Source of the DNA: CAADGY01 sp900696665 | GTDB lineage: Bacteria; Acidobacteriota; Terriglobia; Bryobacterales; Bryobacteraceae | Length of the DNA stretch: 34,421 nucleotides | Assembly (NCBI GenBank): GCA_035063885.1 | Contig: JAPSFM010000045.1 | Span: 1-34,421, forward strand | Direction of reading: 5' to 3' | Shown here: piece by piece, positions 17,451 through 25,972 of the stretch | Position numbering within the stretch: the first letter of the stretch is position 1 | How the letters are laid out: every line of letters starts with the position of its first letter | Notes under the pieces: model-generated | What the model saw: the letters and a program-made list of their open reading frames with translations, nothing else | Told to the model about the DNA's origin: nothing | Database searches by the model: none | Made by a program: the position numbers and the translations under genes

Positions 17451-18224
17451 ATGGGCCTGCTCTATCTTGTGGCCGTATTGCTGGCGGGTACACCACTGTA
17501 TTCTGAAACAGTGATAGAGGCATCGAAGCTGGTAGATCTCACCTACGCTCTGGACGAGAACACCGTTTACTGGCCCACGGGAAAACCGTTCGAATGGCGA
17601 AAAGAAGAATGGGGAATGACGGCGGAGGGCTACTGGTACGCCGCCGCCAACTTCTCCGCAAGCGAGCACCTGGGCACGCACCTGGACAGCCCGATCCATT
17701 TCGGAAAAGACCAACTCACAGTGGACCAGATTCCGCTATCGAAACTGGTTGGAAAAGCGGTGGTATTGGACGTGACCGGTGCCTGCAGCCGGGATGCGGA
17801 TTACCGCCTGACAAGTTCAGACATTCGCACATGGGAAGACCAGCATGGACGCATACCGGACGGAGCGATCGTCTTCGTCCGGACGGGCTGGTCGAAATTC
17901 TGGCCGGATCGCAAACGCTACCTCGGAAGCGATAAGGATGGGGATACGGCCAACCTCCATTTTCCAGGCATTTCCGCGGAGGCCGCTTCGATTCTTGCGG
18001 AGAGGAAGATCCATGGAGTCGGGATCGATACGGCGAGCATCGATCACGGACCCTCCACCGATTTTCCGGTTCACCGCATTCTGAATGGAGCTGGAATCTA
18101 CGCGTTGGAGAATGTCGCCAATCTCGAACAACTACCGCCCACAGGCACCTCCGTTTTCGCATTGCCAATGAAGATTAAAGGCGGTTCAGGGGCGCCGGTT
18201 CGCATCCTGGCGATTCTGCCCTGA
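17451..18224 (+). CDS. Exported cyclase-family (KynB-like) metal-dependent hydrolase
   Basis: A 257-aa protein of the cyclase family (PF04199), which includes bacterial kynurenine formamidase and polyketide or isatin hydrolases. A signal peptide MGLLYLVAVLLAGTPLYS is followed by LVDLTYALDENTVYWP. The metal-binding signature HxGTHxDxPxHF is complete (H73, H77, D79, H83), and later GVGIDTASIDHGPSTDFPVHRILNGAGIYALENVANLEQLPPTG is typical of the family. ATG 17451 is preceded by a GGGGG run, and the start is divergent from the PPIase across 47 nt. Export is unusual for KynB itself, so the substrate is probably not formylkynurenine; it is unknown. Confidence 0.87.
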   Translation: MGLLYLVAVLLAGTPLYSETVIEASKLVDLTYALDENTVYWPTGKPFEWRKEEWGMTAEGYWYAAANFSASEHLGTHLDSPIHFGKDQLTVDQIPLSKLVGKAVVLDVTGACSRDADYRLTSSDIRTWEDQHGRIPDGAIVFVRTGWSKFWPDRKRYLGSDKDGDTANLHFPGISAEAASILAERKIHGVGIDTASIDHGPSTDFPVHRILNGAGIYALENVANLEQLPPTGTSVFALPMKIKGGSGAPVRILAILP

Positions 18225-18254
18225 GCGGTTCCACGGGCGCTGATTCCCAAGCGC

Positions 18255-18286
18255 GTAGATACCTTGAGGATGCGGTCTGTATCTAC
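18255..18286. promoter_or_regulatory. Perfect inverted repeat GTAGATAC-N16-GTATCTAC
   Basis: Two perfect 8-nt arms, 18255-18262 and 18279-18286, lie 24 nt upstream of the PLD-gene ATG in an 86-nt gap. The 24-nt centre-to-centre spacing places both arms nearly on one face of the helix (a little over two turns), as for a dimeric repressor. As RNA it would form an 8-bp stem with a 16-nt loop. There is no T-run, so a terminator for the cyclase gene is less likely. Confidence 0.45.
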
Positions 18287-18310
18287 AATAAGTAGTGACA
18301 GCCTGCCCAG

Positions 18311-19591
18311 ATGGATTCAACGGCATTCCAGATCATTGCTGTACTCGCCATTGTCGTTCAGGGCTTCTTATTGTTTCTGTTCTTCTTCGAACCGGGAATA
18401 GCCTACAAAATCCGCAGATCGCCGTCCGTACGCCTGGATTCCGACGAGTTTGGGCGCATGATCCAGGTTTTGACGGACGCGCACATTTTTAGTGGGAACA
18501 AGATCGAGGTTTTGACGAACGGTGAGGTTTTTTACAAGGCGGAGTTGGAAACCATTCGTGCCGCTCAGCGCACCGTCAATCTGGAGGCCTACATTTTCCA
18601 GAGAGGCGAGGTGACCCGGCGCTTTGTCGAGGCGCTGGCGGAGCGTGCGCGGGCGGGCGTCAAGGTTAATGTAATCCTGGATTCGATCGGGAGCATGACC
18701 ACGTGGCGCAGCTATTTCAAAGAACTCCGGGAGGCAGGCGGGCGTGTTGTCTACTATAACCCGCTGCGCTGGCACCATATCGTACGGTTCAATAACAGGA
18801 CACATCGCGAATTAATCGTTGTCGACGGCTCGGTGGGGTTCATCGGCGGCGCGGGGTTCGCGGATCGCTGGCTGAAAAAGAAGGGAAATCATCTGCGGTG
18901 GCGCGATACGATGTTTCGCGTTCAAGGTGAAGTGGTGATGGGCCTGCAATCTACGTTCGCCGAAAACTGGGTGGAGGCGTCCGGAGAAATCCTTACCGGG
19001 GACGGCTATTTTCCCCGGTGCGAGGCTGCCGGCGATTGCGACGCGATGGTGGTGGAAAGCTCTCCTTCGGCCGGCCGTTCCACCAGGGCACGGATGTTAT
19101 ATCAGTCGTTGATCGCTTCGGCGCAGAAGTGTATTCAGATTACCACACCGTACTTTCTGCCCGACTGGAGCGCACGGCACGAGATGGTTCGTGCGATAAA
19201 AGAGAGACGGGTTCAGATCCGGGTGATCGTGCCCGGCAAGCGCAGCGATCACCTGCTGACACGACGTTCCAGCCGCAGGCTTTATGGTGATCTGCTAAAA
19301 GCAGGCGCCGAGATTTACGAGTACGAACCAGCAATGATCCACACCAAGACCATGACCATCGACCACCTTTGGAGTGTGGTCGGATCTACCAACTTCGATT
19401 ACCGTTCATTTGGCTTGAACGATGAAGTCAACCTCGCCTGCTCAAACCGGGAGACAGCCGCCCGCATCGAAGAGGATTTCGAACGGGATCTGGCGGCGAG
19501 CCATCGCATTACATACCGCCAATGGAAAAAGCGCTCCGTTTTCGAACGTATCCAAGAAAACCTCGGCTGGTTGTTGGAGAGGCAGCAATGA
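18311..19591 (+). CDS. Cardiolipin synthase-like phospholipase D family protein
   Basis: A 426-aa PLD-superfamily protein, ClsB/ClsA type, that makes cardiolipin by phosphatidyl transfer at the membrane. One N-terminal membrane segment (about 7-30) is followed by two PLD domains. The second catalytic motif is complete (H344-T-K346-TMTI-D351, followed by GSTNFDYRSF). The first reads H165-R-E167-LIVV-D172-GSVGFIGGAGF, where the normal lysine of HxKxxxxD is glutamate. No ribosome-binding site is evident. The stop overlaps the next ATG by 4 nt (ATGA); pairing with an EEP hydrolase mirrors ybhP-ybhO(clsB) in E. coli. It could be a phospholipase or other phosphatidyltransferase. Confidence 0.85.
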   Translation: MDSTAFQIIAVLAIVVQGFLLFLFFFEPGIAYKIRRSPSVRLDSDEFGRMIQVLTDAHIFSGNKIEVLTNGEVFYKAELETIRAAQRTVNLEAYIFQRGEVTRRFVEALAERARAGVKVNVILDSIGSMTTWRSYFKELREAGGRVVYYNPLRWHHIVRFNNRTHRELIVVDGSVGFIGGAGFADRWLKKKGNHLRWRDTMFRVQGEVVMGLQSTFAENWVEASGEILTGDGYFPRCEAAGDCDAMVVESSPSAGRSTRARMLYQSLIASAQKCIQITTPYFLPDWSARHEMVRAIKERRVQIRVIVPGKRSDHLLTRRSSRRLYGDLLKAGAEIYEYEPAMIHTKTMTIDHLWSVVGSTNFDYRSFGLNDEVNLACSNRETAARIEEDFERDLAASHRITYRQWKKRSVFERIQENLGWLLERQQ

Positions 19592-20322
19592 GCGGGAGTA
19601 CCCTGCGCATAGCCACCTACAATGTGCATAAGTGCCGGGGATTGGATGGGCGCCTTCGTCCGGACCGCATTGTGCGGGTGCTGCGCGAGATGGAAGCAGA
19701 CGTCATTGCGTTACAGGAAGTCTTGAGTGTGGATAGCCACAGGTTTGAATCCGACCAGCCCCGGTTCCTGGCCGAACAGCTCGGTTTCCACTGGGCTCTT
19801 GGAGAGAACCGCAGGCTGAACGGCGGTGCTTATGGAAACGTAGTGCTTAGCCGGTTTCCGCTCCATCAACACTGCAATTACGACATCAGCGTTCACGGGC
19901 GCGAGAGCCGCGGGTGTTTGCGGACAGATGTCGTCCTGGACAGCGGGCACCTGCTGCATGTCTTCAACGTACATCTTGGCACGTCCTTCGTAGAGCGCCG
20001 GCAGCAGGCGCGAAAGCTCATTACGGGGACAATCCTTCTGAACGGCCACAAGCGGGGGCCCCGTGTCGTACTGGGAGACTTCAATGAATGGACCCGGGGT
20101 CTGGCGACCCGGATGTTAAGCGCGGAACTCGAAAGCATCGACATTCGCAGTCACCTTCGCAAAGCCAGGACGTATCCGGGAATCTTTCCGTTCATGCACC
20201 TGGACCACATCTACTACGACCCGGACCTACAGCTTCAGAAGCTGATCCTGCACCGCAGCCGTACAGCGCTGGTCGCCTCGGACCACCTGCCCCTGATCGC
20301 TGAATTCCGGCTCAACCGTTGA
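19588..20322 (+). CDS. EEP-superfamily hydrolase, YbhP-like
   Basis: A 244-aa endonuclease/exonuclease/phosphatase-fold protein. Starting at the overlapping ATG 19588, it shows RIATYNVHKCRG (metal-site Asn), VIALQEVLS (Glu), VFNVHLGTS (His), LGDFNEW (Asp-x-Asn), HLDHIYYD and ASDHLPLIAEF (terminal Asp-His), so the active site is intact. The YNVHKxxG start is the form seen in YbhP, which neighbours clsB in enterobacteria. That context suggests a role with phospholipid metabolism, for example hydrolysis of a lipid headgroup, though no substrate is established. No signal peptide is seen. Confidence 0.86.
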   Translation: MSGSTLRIATYNVHKCRGLDGRLRPDRIVRVLREMEADVIALQEVLSVDSHRFESDQPRFLAEQLGFHWALGENRRLNGGAYGNVVLSRFPLHQHCNYDISVHGRESRGCLRTDVVLDSGHLLHVFNVHLGTSFVERRQQARKLITGTILLNGHKRGPRVVLGDFNEWTRGLATRMLSAELESIDIRSHLRKARTYPGIFPFMHLDHIYYDPDLQLQKLILHRSRTALVASDHLPLIAEFRLNR

Positions 20323-20343
20323 ACCGGCGGGCACAACGGCTCG

Positions 20344-23310
20344 TCATAAGCTTCCGCTGACGTCTTGCGAGTTGCCGGCGGAGTTCGTCAGCATCACCGA
20401 AACCGATGTGACGGCCCCCAGATCGCCTTGCACAGTGAAAGGCATGGTAAAGGTGAACTGGCTTCCGAAACTGGAAGAAGAGGAGCTTGCGTACCATGTC
20501 TGGAAGAAGCTGGCAACATCGACGGTCGCCTCCTGGGTTCTCAGGTTTGCTCCCGCGGCCGGGCTGAAACGGAAGCGGGCGCGCAACACCTCACGGCTTG
20601 TAGAATAACCGTTCACCAATACCTCATATCCGGTAGCGGTCCGGACTACACGGACAGACCTTATCACCGGCGGTGCTGCCTCGATACGGATGGTGCGCGT
20701 GGGCAGCGGTGGGGCCGTTACGTCGGTTGTGCCCGCGCGCAACCGCACCGTCAGCGTGATGACGCCGGCGACGGTCCCGACCTGGAGGGCCGGCTGCCCG
20801 GACCCGAAACTCGCCATCGAGCTTCCAGCGGGAATACGGAACGTGAGCGTACGGCCGCCGGTGGAGAACTGAATGGCGGGATCGTCCTCCAGACCGGGCG
20901 AACTCGTGACGGCTTGCGGCGCGAAGGTGAGAGTCATCTCGCCGTCCAGGTCCACCGGGAACGGTTGTCCAATCTCGAGTCCCAATGGCGGCTGGGTATC
21001 AGGCGCTACCGTTTGCGGGATGGTGATGTTGAGGCCGCTCAACCTGGGCAGGCCGACGGAAAGAATCAACTCACGGATTCCCTGGATCCCCCGCGCATCC
21101 TGCGCGGTGACGGTGAGGGGGAAGGATCCGATGACGCTGGGAGTCCCGGAGACGACCCCTGACGCCGGATCGGCATTCAGGCCGCTTGGCAGACCGGATA
21201 CGGACCACGTATAAGGCGCAATTCCACCGCTCGCCGACAGCGTCGTCGAGTATGCGGAACCAGCCGTGCCGGCCGGGAGAGTGCCGGGACCGATGGTAAT
21301 ATCGGAGTCAATGCGGGCGGTGAACGTTTTTGTGACCACACGGCCCGAGGCGTCGCGAACTTCCACGATGAAGCTGTAAGTGCCAGGCAAGGACGGACTG
21401 GCCGCAAGAGTGCCTGTCGCCGGGTCGATCGACAGACCGGGAAAACCGGACGATGCGAGCGACCACGTATAAGGCGTGCTGCCGCCAGCCGCCGTTATCG
21501 TCTGCGAAAAAGCAGTTCCGATCCTGCCCGTGAACGAGCCTTCGGTGCCGATACCGAGAGGAAGCGAAACGTCGACTGTGAAGTCCCGGCTCGCCTGCCG
21601 GTTGTTCACGTCCGACACTTGTATCGTGAACGCGAAAACCCCCTGCCGTGTTGGGACGCCGGTCACGGCGCCGCCGGGGGAAAGATTCAGGCCGCTGGGC
21701 AACAACCCGCCAACGAGCGACCATGAATACGGCGGTTCACCACCGGTGGCAGTCAGTGTCGCGGAATAATCCCTACCCACCTCGCCTGGCGGCAGAGGCG
21801 AAATCGTGATCCCCGGCCCGACGAATATCGTGTATTCGCGCGACACACTCCGGCCCGTGGAGTCGGTGACTCGAAGGCCAAAGACGTATGTCCCGGCCCG
21901 GGATGGAATGCCGGAAAGAAAACCGGTTACGGACAGTTCCAGCCCCGGGGGCGGTGTTCCGGAATCGGCAAAGCTCCACCTGTATGGACCGGTTCCGCCC
22001 GACGCCTGAAATTGCTGTTCGTATGGCACGCCGGCCTGACCCTGGGCGGCTGATGCGGTTGTGATGGTCAGCGTGGAGGGTGCAATCACCAGCGTATAAG
22101 CCCGGCCGAGGATCGACCCCGAGGAATCCGAGACGGAGATAGAGAATGAAAACCGGCCTTCTCTCGCAGGCGTTCCGCGGATAGTCGCCGTCGCGGCGTC
22201 AAATTGGAGCCCCTCCGGCAGAACTCCCTGGCGCAAAGCAAAGAAATAGCGGCCGTCCCCACCCGACGCGGCGAATTGCTGGCTGTACGGGGTTCCCACG
22301 TTTCCATCCGGCAGCGCTTCGGGACTCAGCCGGAGAGGCTCCGGATTCACCACGAAAGAAAAGCTATTCGATACGATGTCGACTCCGTTTTCAACCGTGA
22401 TATATGCGGTGGTCCTGGTGGCGAGGAGGTAGGCCGGAATCAGCACCTGAATCTGAGTGGGGGTGACGAAGGTGGGCGTCAAGGCTGTGCTATTCCATCG
22501 CACCACCGCTCCCGGAGCGAATCCCGAGCCGCCGATAACCAGGTTGACCGCTCCAGAGCCTACTATTCCGAATGAGGGATTCAGCGAGGTGATTACCGGC
22601 ACCACCAGCCCGGGAGAGACAATCGCAAACTCCACAGTGTTGGACTGCGAATTGGTAGAAAAGTCCACCACGTTAATGGCCGCAACGCCAACCGTGGCAA
22701 TCAGCGCCGCCGGGACAGCTGCCTGTAGCTCAATCGGGCTCCCGCAAACAGCCGGTAATGGATTGCCGTTCCAGCGCACTTCCTGGTAAATGGGTGGGCT
22801 TGCTGTTTTCGCGACGAATTTCGACGCCGCCGCGCCCGCCGAACAGTTGAACCGGTCTCCGATGATTCTGAGCGTGAAGCCGGGGCCGCCCGCCGCCGCA
22901 CCGTGCGGCTCGAGCCTACGAATGAGCGGCGCCGTGCTGATGATAAATGTGCGGGGTCTCGACTGCGGCCCGTTCAGGCCTTCCGATACGCGAACCTCCG
23001 CCATGCGGGGCAAAAGGAGAAGGGATTCCGGTACCGTCACCCGGATCTCTATAGTCGACACGCGCGAAGTGACCGTGAGCTGCGTCGACCTGAATCCGTC
23101 CCACCACCAGACGACCGTATTCGGGCTAAAGCCGGCGCCGCTAACCAACATCGTAAACGAGGGAGCGCCGGCAGGCATCTGGGACGGTGTCAGGCTGCCG
23201 ACAGAGGGTTGCGGCGCCTGTGCGTTCAGTGAACCCGCTGACGCAACGATAGCTGCGACGAGATAAATAGAGAAACGCCCGGTCGTTTTTATGTCTCTCT
23301 GCTGCTTCAC
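20344..23310 (-). CDS. Large secreted IPT/TIG and He_PIG repeat protein
   Basis: A 988-aa exported beta-rich protein, third gene of the minus-strand envelope operon. The signal peptide is at residues 1-31 (ending SLNAQA). Two to three IPT/TIG-like domains follow at about 33-321, each with G-x-G-F then V-x-W (GAGFSPNTVVWW, GSGFAPGAVVRW). Five He_PIG putative-Ig repeats of about 84 aa follow (roughly 325-409, 413-496, 499-582, 584-667, 670-752), with the pattern G-x-x-Y-S-x-x-x-x-A-S-G-G-x-x-P-Y-x-W-S and P-x-G-L. Residues 760-988 form a further unclassified beta region with a Ser-rich patch (944-949). No anchor or sorting signal is seen. It is probably an adhesin or surface stalk. Only 4 nt separate it from the preceding gene. 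Confidence 0.88.
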   Translation of the reverse strand: MKQQRDIKTTGRFSIYLVAAIVASAGSLNAQAPQPSVGSLTPSQMPAGAPSFTMLVSGAGFSPNTVVWWWDGFRSTQLTVTSRVSTIEIRVTVPESLLLLPRMAEVRVSEGLNGPQSRPRTFIISTAPLIRRLEPHGAAAGGPGFTLRIIGDRFNCSAGAAASKFVAKTASPPIYQEVRWNGNPLPAVCGSPIELQAAVPAALIATVGVAAINVVDFSTNSQSNTVEFAIVSPGLVVPVITSLNPSFGIVGSGAVNLVIGGSGFAPGAVVRWNSTALTPTFVTPTQIQVLIPAYLLATRTTAYITVENGVDIVSNSFSFVVNPEPLRLSPEALPDGNVGTPYSQQFAASGGDGRYFFALRQGVLPEGLQFDAATATIRGTPAREGRFSFSISVSDSSGSILGRAYTLVIAPSTLTITTASAAQGQAGVPYEQQFQASGGTGPYRWSFADSGTPPPGLELSVTGFLSGIPSRAGTYVFGLRVTDSTGRSVSREYTIFVGPGITISPLPPGEVGRDYSATLTATGGEPPYSWSLVGGLLPSGLNLSPGGAVTGVPTRQGVFAFTIQVSDVNNRQASRDFTVDVSLPLGIGTEGSFTGRIGTAFSQTITAAGGSTPYTWSLASSGFPGLSIDPATGTLAASPSLPGTYSFIVEVRDASGRVVTKTFTARIDSDITIGPGTLPAGTAGSAYSTTLSASGGIAPYTWSVSGLPSGLNADPASGVVSGTPSVIGSFPLTVTAQDARGIQGIRELILSVGLPRLSGLNITIPQTVAPDTQPPLGLEIGQPFPVDLDGEMTLTFAPQAVTSSPGLEDDPAIQFSTGGRTLTFRIPAGSSMASFGSGQPALQVGTVAGVITLTVRLRAGTTDVTAPPLPTRTIRIEAAPPVIRSVRVVRTATGYEVLVNGYSTSREVLRARFRFSPAAGANLRTQEATVDVASFFQTWYASSSSSSFGSQFTFTMPFTVQGDLGAVTSVSVMLTNSAGNSQDVSGSL

Positions 23311-23314
23311 ACTC

Positions 23315-24274
23315 TCACTCCGCTACAGGAACGAAGACCACACGGGGGCTGGTCGCGTCTCCATCAAAGACCCACATTGGTTTCGAGGAAGTGGACGTCA
23401 GCAGAAACACAGCGTCCCCTTGAAATCGTTGAAGACCTGAAATCTCGCACGGGCACGCCGTAACGAGAACTCCTTCGCCGTCCAGGCCGACCGAGACCAC
23501 AGCCTGAGATTTGGCGTCGGCGACAACGGCGCGACGGTTGTGACGCGAAGCAGCGACGGCAACCGGTTCCACGAGGACCGAGGAGTCAAGTAATAAACGG
23601 ATGCCCGCAGCGCCGGCTAACAGCAGCTCCCGGCGCGCCCGGTCCGCAACCAGCGCATCATGGCTATCGAACAGGAATTCAGCGGCGGCAACATCTCCCA
23701 ATCGCGTTGAGCTAAGCACATTGCCGCCGTTGTCCAGAAGCGTAAGAACGTCGGAGTCCCCATCGCGTGTCACCACGAGCAATCGCGCTCCGTCATCGGA
23801 GATGGCAAGTCTGCTTGGAGAGCTTGCGCCGGGAACACGAATGGCAGCGTCTGCTCCCGGCGCCGAGGCGATTCGCTCGACGATGTGGATCGCGCCAGAC
23901 TCGGCTTCCAACAGAGCCACGGCTTTCCCGGACGGGCTGAGTGCAATCGAGTAGTCCCCCGGCGCCAAACCCTGGATCATAACGGGCTTGCCGAGCGGAT
24001 CGCCCAGGTTCAGCACTGCGGGCGTTCTGCTTTCACCGGCAAGTACGATGGCGAAGTCCTGCTCCGTGGAGATCGTGGCGCGGCCGATTGCCGTTTCCGA
24101 TGGAAGCGGATCTCCAACAGTAGAGGATCCCGGCATTCCAAGAACTGGGCGCACGGATCCAGATTCGGAGTCGAATACGTAGCCCGAGACGGGTCCGCGC
24201 ATCGCGGCGGATTCGGCGCCCGCAGCCCCGTTGATGAGCGCCGCCGCCAGAAGGAAAATGAGTCCGTGGTTCAT
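23315..24274 (-). CDS. Exported protein, predicted WD/NHL-like beta-propeller
   Basis: A 319-aa protein with signal peptide MNHGLIFLLAAALINGAAGA. It has repeated segments of alternating hydrophobics ending in S-G-K-A-V-A-L-L or D-G-A-R-L-L-V-V, each about 40 aa (for example SIALSPSGKAVALLE, RLAISDDGARLLVVT, AVAASRHNRRAVVAD), as in six- or seven-bladed propellers of the WD40/YVTN type. CPCE near residue 275 holds a Cys pair. No enzyme motif is present. It is the second gene of the divergent operon and probably a binding partner of the adjacent secreted proteins. Recognised by fold pattern only. Confidence 0.72.
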   Translation of the reverse strand: MNHGLIFLLAAALINGAAGAESAAMRGPVSGYVFDSESGSVRPVLGMPGSSTVGDPLPSETAIGRATISTEQDFAIVLAGESRTPAVLNLGDPLGKPVMIQGLAPGDYSIALSPSGKAVALLEAESGAIHIVERIASAPGADAAIRVPGASSPSRLAISDDGARLLVVTRDGDSDVLTLLDNGGNVLSSTRLGDVAAAEFLFDSHDALVADRARRELLLAGAAGIRLLLDSSVLVEPVAVAASRHNRRAVVADAKSQAVVSVGLDGEGVLVTACPCEISGLQRFQGDAVFLLTSTSSKPMWVFDGDATSPRVVFVPVAE

Positions 24275-24292
24275 CTGTGCATTCCTCGAAGA

Positions 24293-24916
24293 CTAGCGGG
24301 GAGCCCCGACCGAGGGAGTTCCTGGAGTAATAGTCGTCGGCGTAACTCCGGGGCGGTTATTCCCGTTGCCGTTGTCCCGCGCGGCAACCACTCCCCCGGC
24401 AACAGCAGCGGCCGCTGCTACGGCGATCACCGCGATCCATTTGGCCGCAAGGCCGCCGCCTGCCGCGGCGGCGCCTGCGCCGAGCGCGTTTGCCTGGCTG
24501 ATTACCGTACTGGCGGTATTGCCGTCCTTCGAAGCGGTCACCCGGATCTCGTATTTGCCTTCAATGGAGTTCGGCCGCAGGCCGCGCGCAATCGCTCGTC
24601 CCTGTTCGTCGCTGACCACGGACAACGTGCGGCCACCGTCGGCGAATGTCGCGCTGGCGCCCTGATCCGGGAGCAGGAAGGTCACAATGGCGCCGCCTAC
24701 CGGCTTGCGGTTCTCGTCTTCCACCTGAACAATCGGCTCACGCCCGACCCGCTGGCGTATGTTGTTGATTGCCCCTTCGCCCTCAATCACAACGATGTTC
24801 AACTTTCCGGCTGCCTGTGCTGGTTTGGCGGCGGACGGAATGCCTGCTGCGAGAATCGAAATCAACAGCGTTGCCAGCAAGCGGCCCGGAGAAGAAGAGA
24901 CCAGTTTATTTGCCAT
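24293..24916 (-). CDS. Exported Big-1-like domain protein with C-terminal membrane helix
   Basis: A 207-aa protein, first gene of the minus-strand operon; GGAGG lies 6 nt upstream of the ATG. A signal peptide (about 1-36) precedes one Ig-like domain (about 37-140). This domain carries QRVGREPIVQVEDENRKPVGGA and a later DEQGRAIARG..PNSIEGKYEIRVTAS, the pattern of bacterial Big-1 (invasin/intimin) domains. An Ala/Gly-rich hydrophobic helix (about 146-180) and a Pro/Thr/Asn-rich tail (about 183-207) follow. It is presumably anchored in the cytoplasmic membrane, with the tail on the far side. Function unknown. Confidence 0.78.
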   Translation of the reverse strand: MANKLVSSSPGRLLATLLISILAAGIPSAAKPAQAAGKLNIVVIEGEGAINNIRQRVGREPIVQVEDENRKPVGGAIVTFLLPDQGASATFADGGRTLSVVSDEQGRAIARGLRPNSIEGKYEIRVTASKDGNTASTVISQANALGAGAAAAGGGLAAKWIAVIAVAAAAAVAGGVVAARDNGNGNNRPGVTPTTITPGTPSVGAPR

Positions 24917-24966
24917 GCCGAACCTCCGTCTAAAATGTGGACCAATGAGAAATGCTACCTCAAATA

Positions 24967-25001
24967 GGTTGTATAACCAAAGGGGGTACTGTTAGTACTA
25001 A
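24967..25001. promoter_or_regulatory. Paired palindromes in the divergent envelope-operon control region
   Basis: The 146-nt gap (24917-25062) between the two operons contains GGTT-GTAT-AACC (24967-24978) and the perfect 10-bp palindrome TTAGTACTAA (24992-25001). The region is clearly more AT-rich than its surroundings. It is where both promoters and any shared regulator should act. No convincing -35/-10 pair could be fixed. Confidence 0.35.
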
Positions 25002-25062
25002 ATCTGATCCAAAATGAAGCTGTAAGCTAACGAACAACGCGATAAGAATCGGGAAGGGAAGT

Positions 25063-25962
25063 ATGCTTTATCGTTTTGCAGTTCTGTTGGCCGGGGTTGC
25101 AGCGCTGTCACCGGCGCCGGGTTTTTCGCAATCGTCGCACTCACTCTCCGCGCGGGAATTGTTTTATGCGCCTCCTCCCGAAGCACAGCCGGACCGTGTT
25201 TCGCCCAAGACGCCCTCCCGGAAAAAAGCGCCCGCGAAAGCGGATATCGCCAAGGCGGACAGTCCGGTGGTTCCGCGGCGCGCCCCACGAAAGTCTGTTG
25301 AACCGGAACGGCCACAGAACGGCGCAGAGTTGGTAGCCGTTTCCCACAAGCCGCGTTTTCCACTTGGTCTTCGCTACAGCGTTCTCAAGAGCGCTGACGG
25401 CGTCAACTACAGCGAAACGGATGCGGGCACGGTATTTCGATCGGGCGACAAACTGAAGATCTCGCTGCAGAGCAACGATACTGCCCATCTGTATATGGTG
25501 GCGCGCGGCTCCAGCGGGACCTGGAGTGTGCTCTTTCCGAATCCGGAAGTCGCGCGCGGGAGCAACATCGTCGCCCCCGGACGGACTTACGAGATGCCAT
25601 CGGGAGGACGTATCGTTTTCGATGAACAGCCCGGCACGGAAAAGATGTTCATCGTACTTTCGCGCCGCCCGGAGCCGAACCTGGAAGAACTGATTTATTC
25701 GCTGAGTTCCACGGCGCAGCCTCCGGCGGTGGAAAGGGAACAGGCTCCGGCAAAGCAACTCATGATCGCGCAGAACAGGACGAGCATCGATGACGCTTTG
25801 ATCGGGAAGATCCGTCAGGAGATGGTGGCTCGCGACCTGATATTTGAGAAGGTGGATGAGAGCACGCCCGGTGCGAGGAAGGAAAACGCCGTCTATGTTG
25901 TGAATCCCAGCGGCGACCCGGATGCCCGCCTGATCGTCGATCTTCAGTTGAAGCATCGGTGA
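25063..25962 (+). CDS. Exported DUF4384 protein (first copy)
   Basis: A 299-aa protein with a signal peptide (1-22, ending GFSQ) and AGGGAAG before the ATG. A Lys/Pro/Arg-rich linker (about 38-95) leads to a DUF4384 domain (about 105-215) with TVFRSGDKLKISLQSNDTAHLYMV, LLFPNPE-like VLFPNPEVARGSN and TYEMPSGGRIVFDEQPGTEKMFIVLSRRP. DUF4384 occurs next to or fused with bacterial caspases and kinases and is thought to be a binding domain; its ligand is not known. A C-terminal region (about 240-299) ends in a YVVNPSGDPDARLIVDLQLKHR tail that recurs in short form at the end of the next protein. It is first in the plus-strand operon, 10 nt before the second copy. Confidence 0.83.
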   Translation: MLYRFAVLLAGVAALSPAPGFSQSSHSLSARELFYAPPPEAQPDRVSPKTPSRKKAPAKADIAKADSPVVPRRAPRKSVEPERPQNGAELVAVSHKPRFPLGLRYSVLKSADGVNYSETDAGTVFRSGDKLKISLQSNDTAHLYMVARGSSGTWSVLFPNPEVARGSNIVAPGRTYEMPSGGRIVFDEQPGTEKMFIVLSRRPEPNLEELIYSLSSTAQPPAVEREQAPAKQLMIAQNRTSIDDALIGKIRQEMVARDLIFEKVDESTPGARKENAVYVVNPSGDPDARLIVDLQLKHR

Positions 25963-25972
25963 AAGGAGCGTG

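Noticed and set aside
23885..24967. 360-aa plus-strand frame opposite the propeller and Big-1-like genes
   Set aside because: It is Arg/Gly/His rich with no domain, and it covers both signal peptides and the ribosome-binding site of the minus-strand genes.
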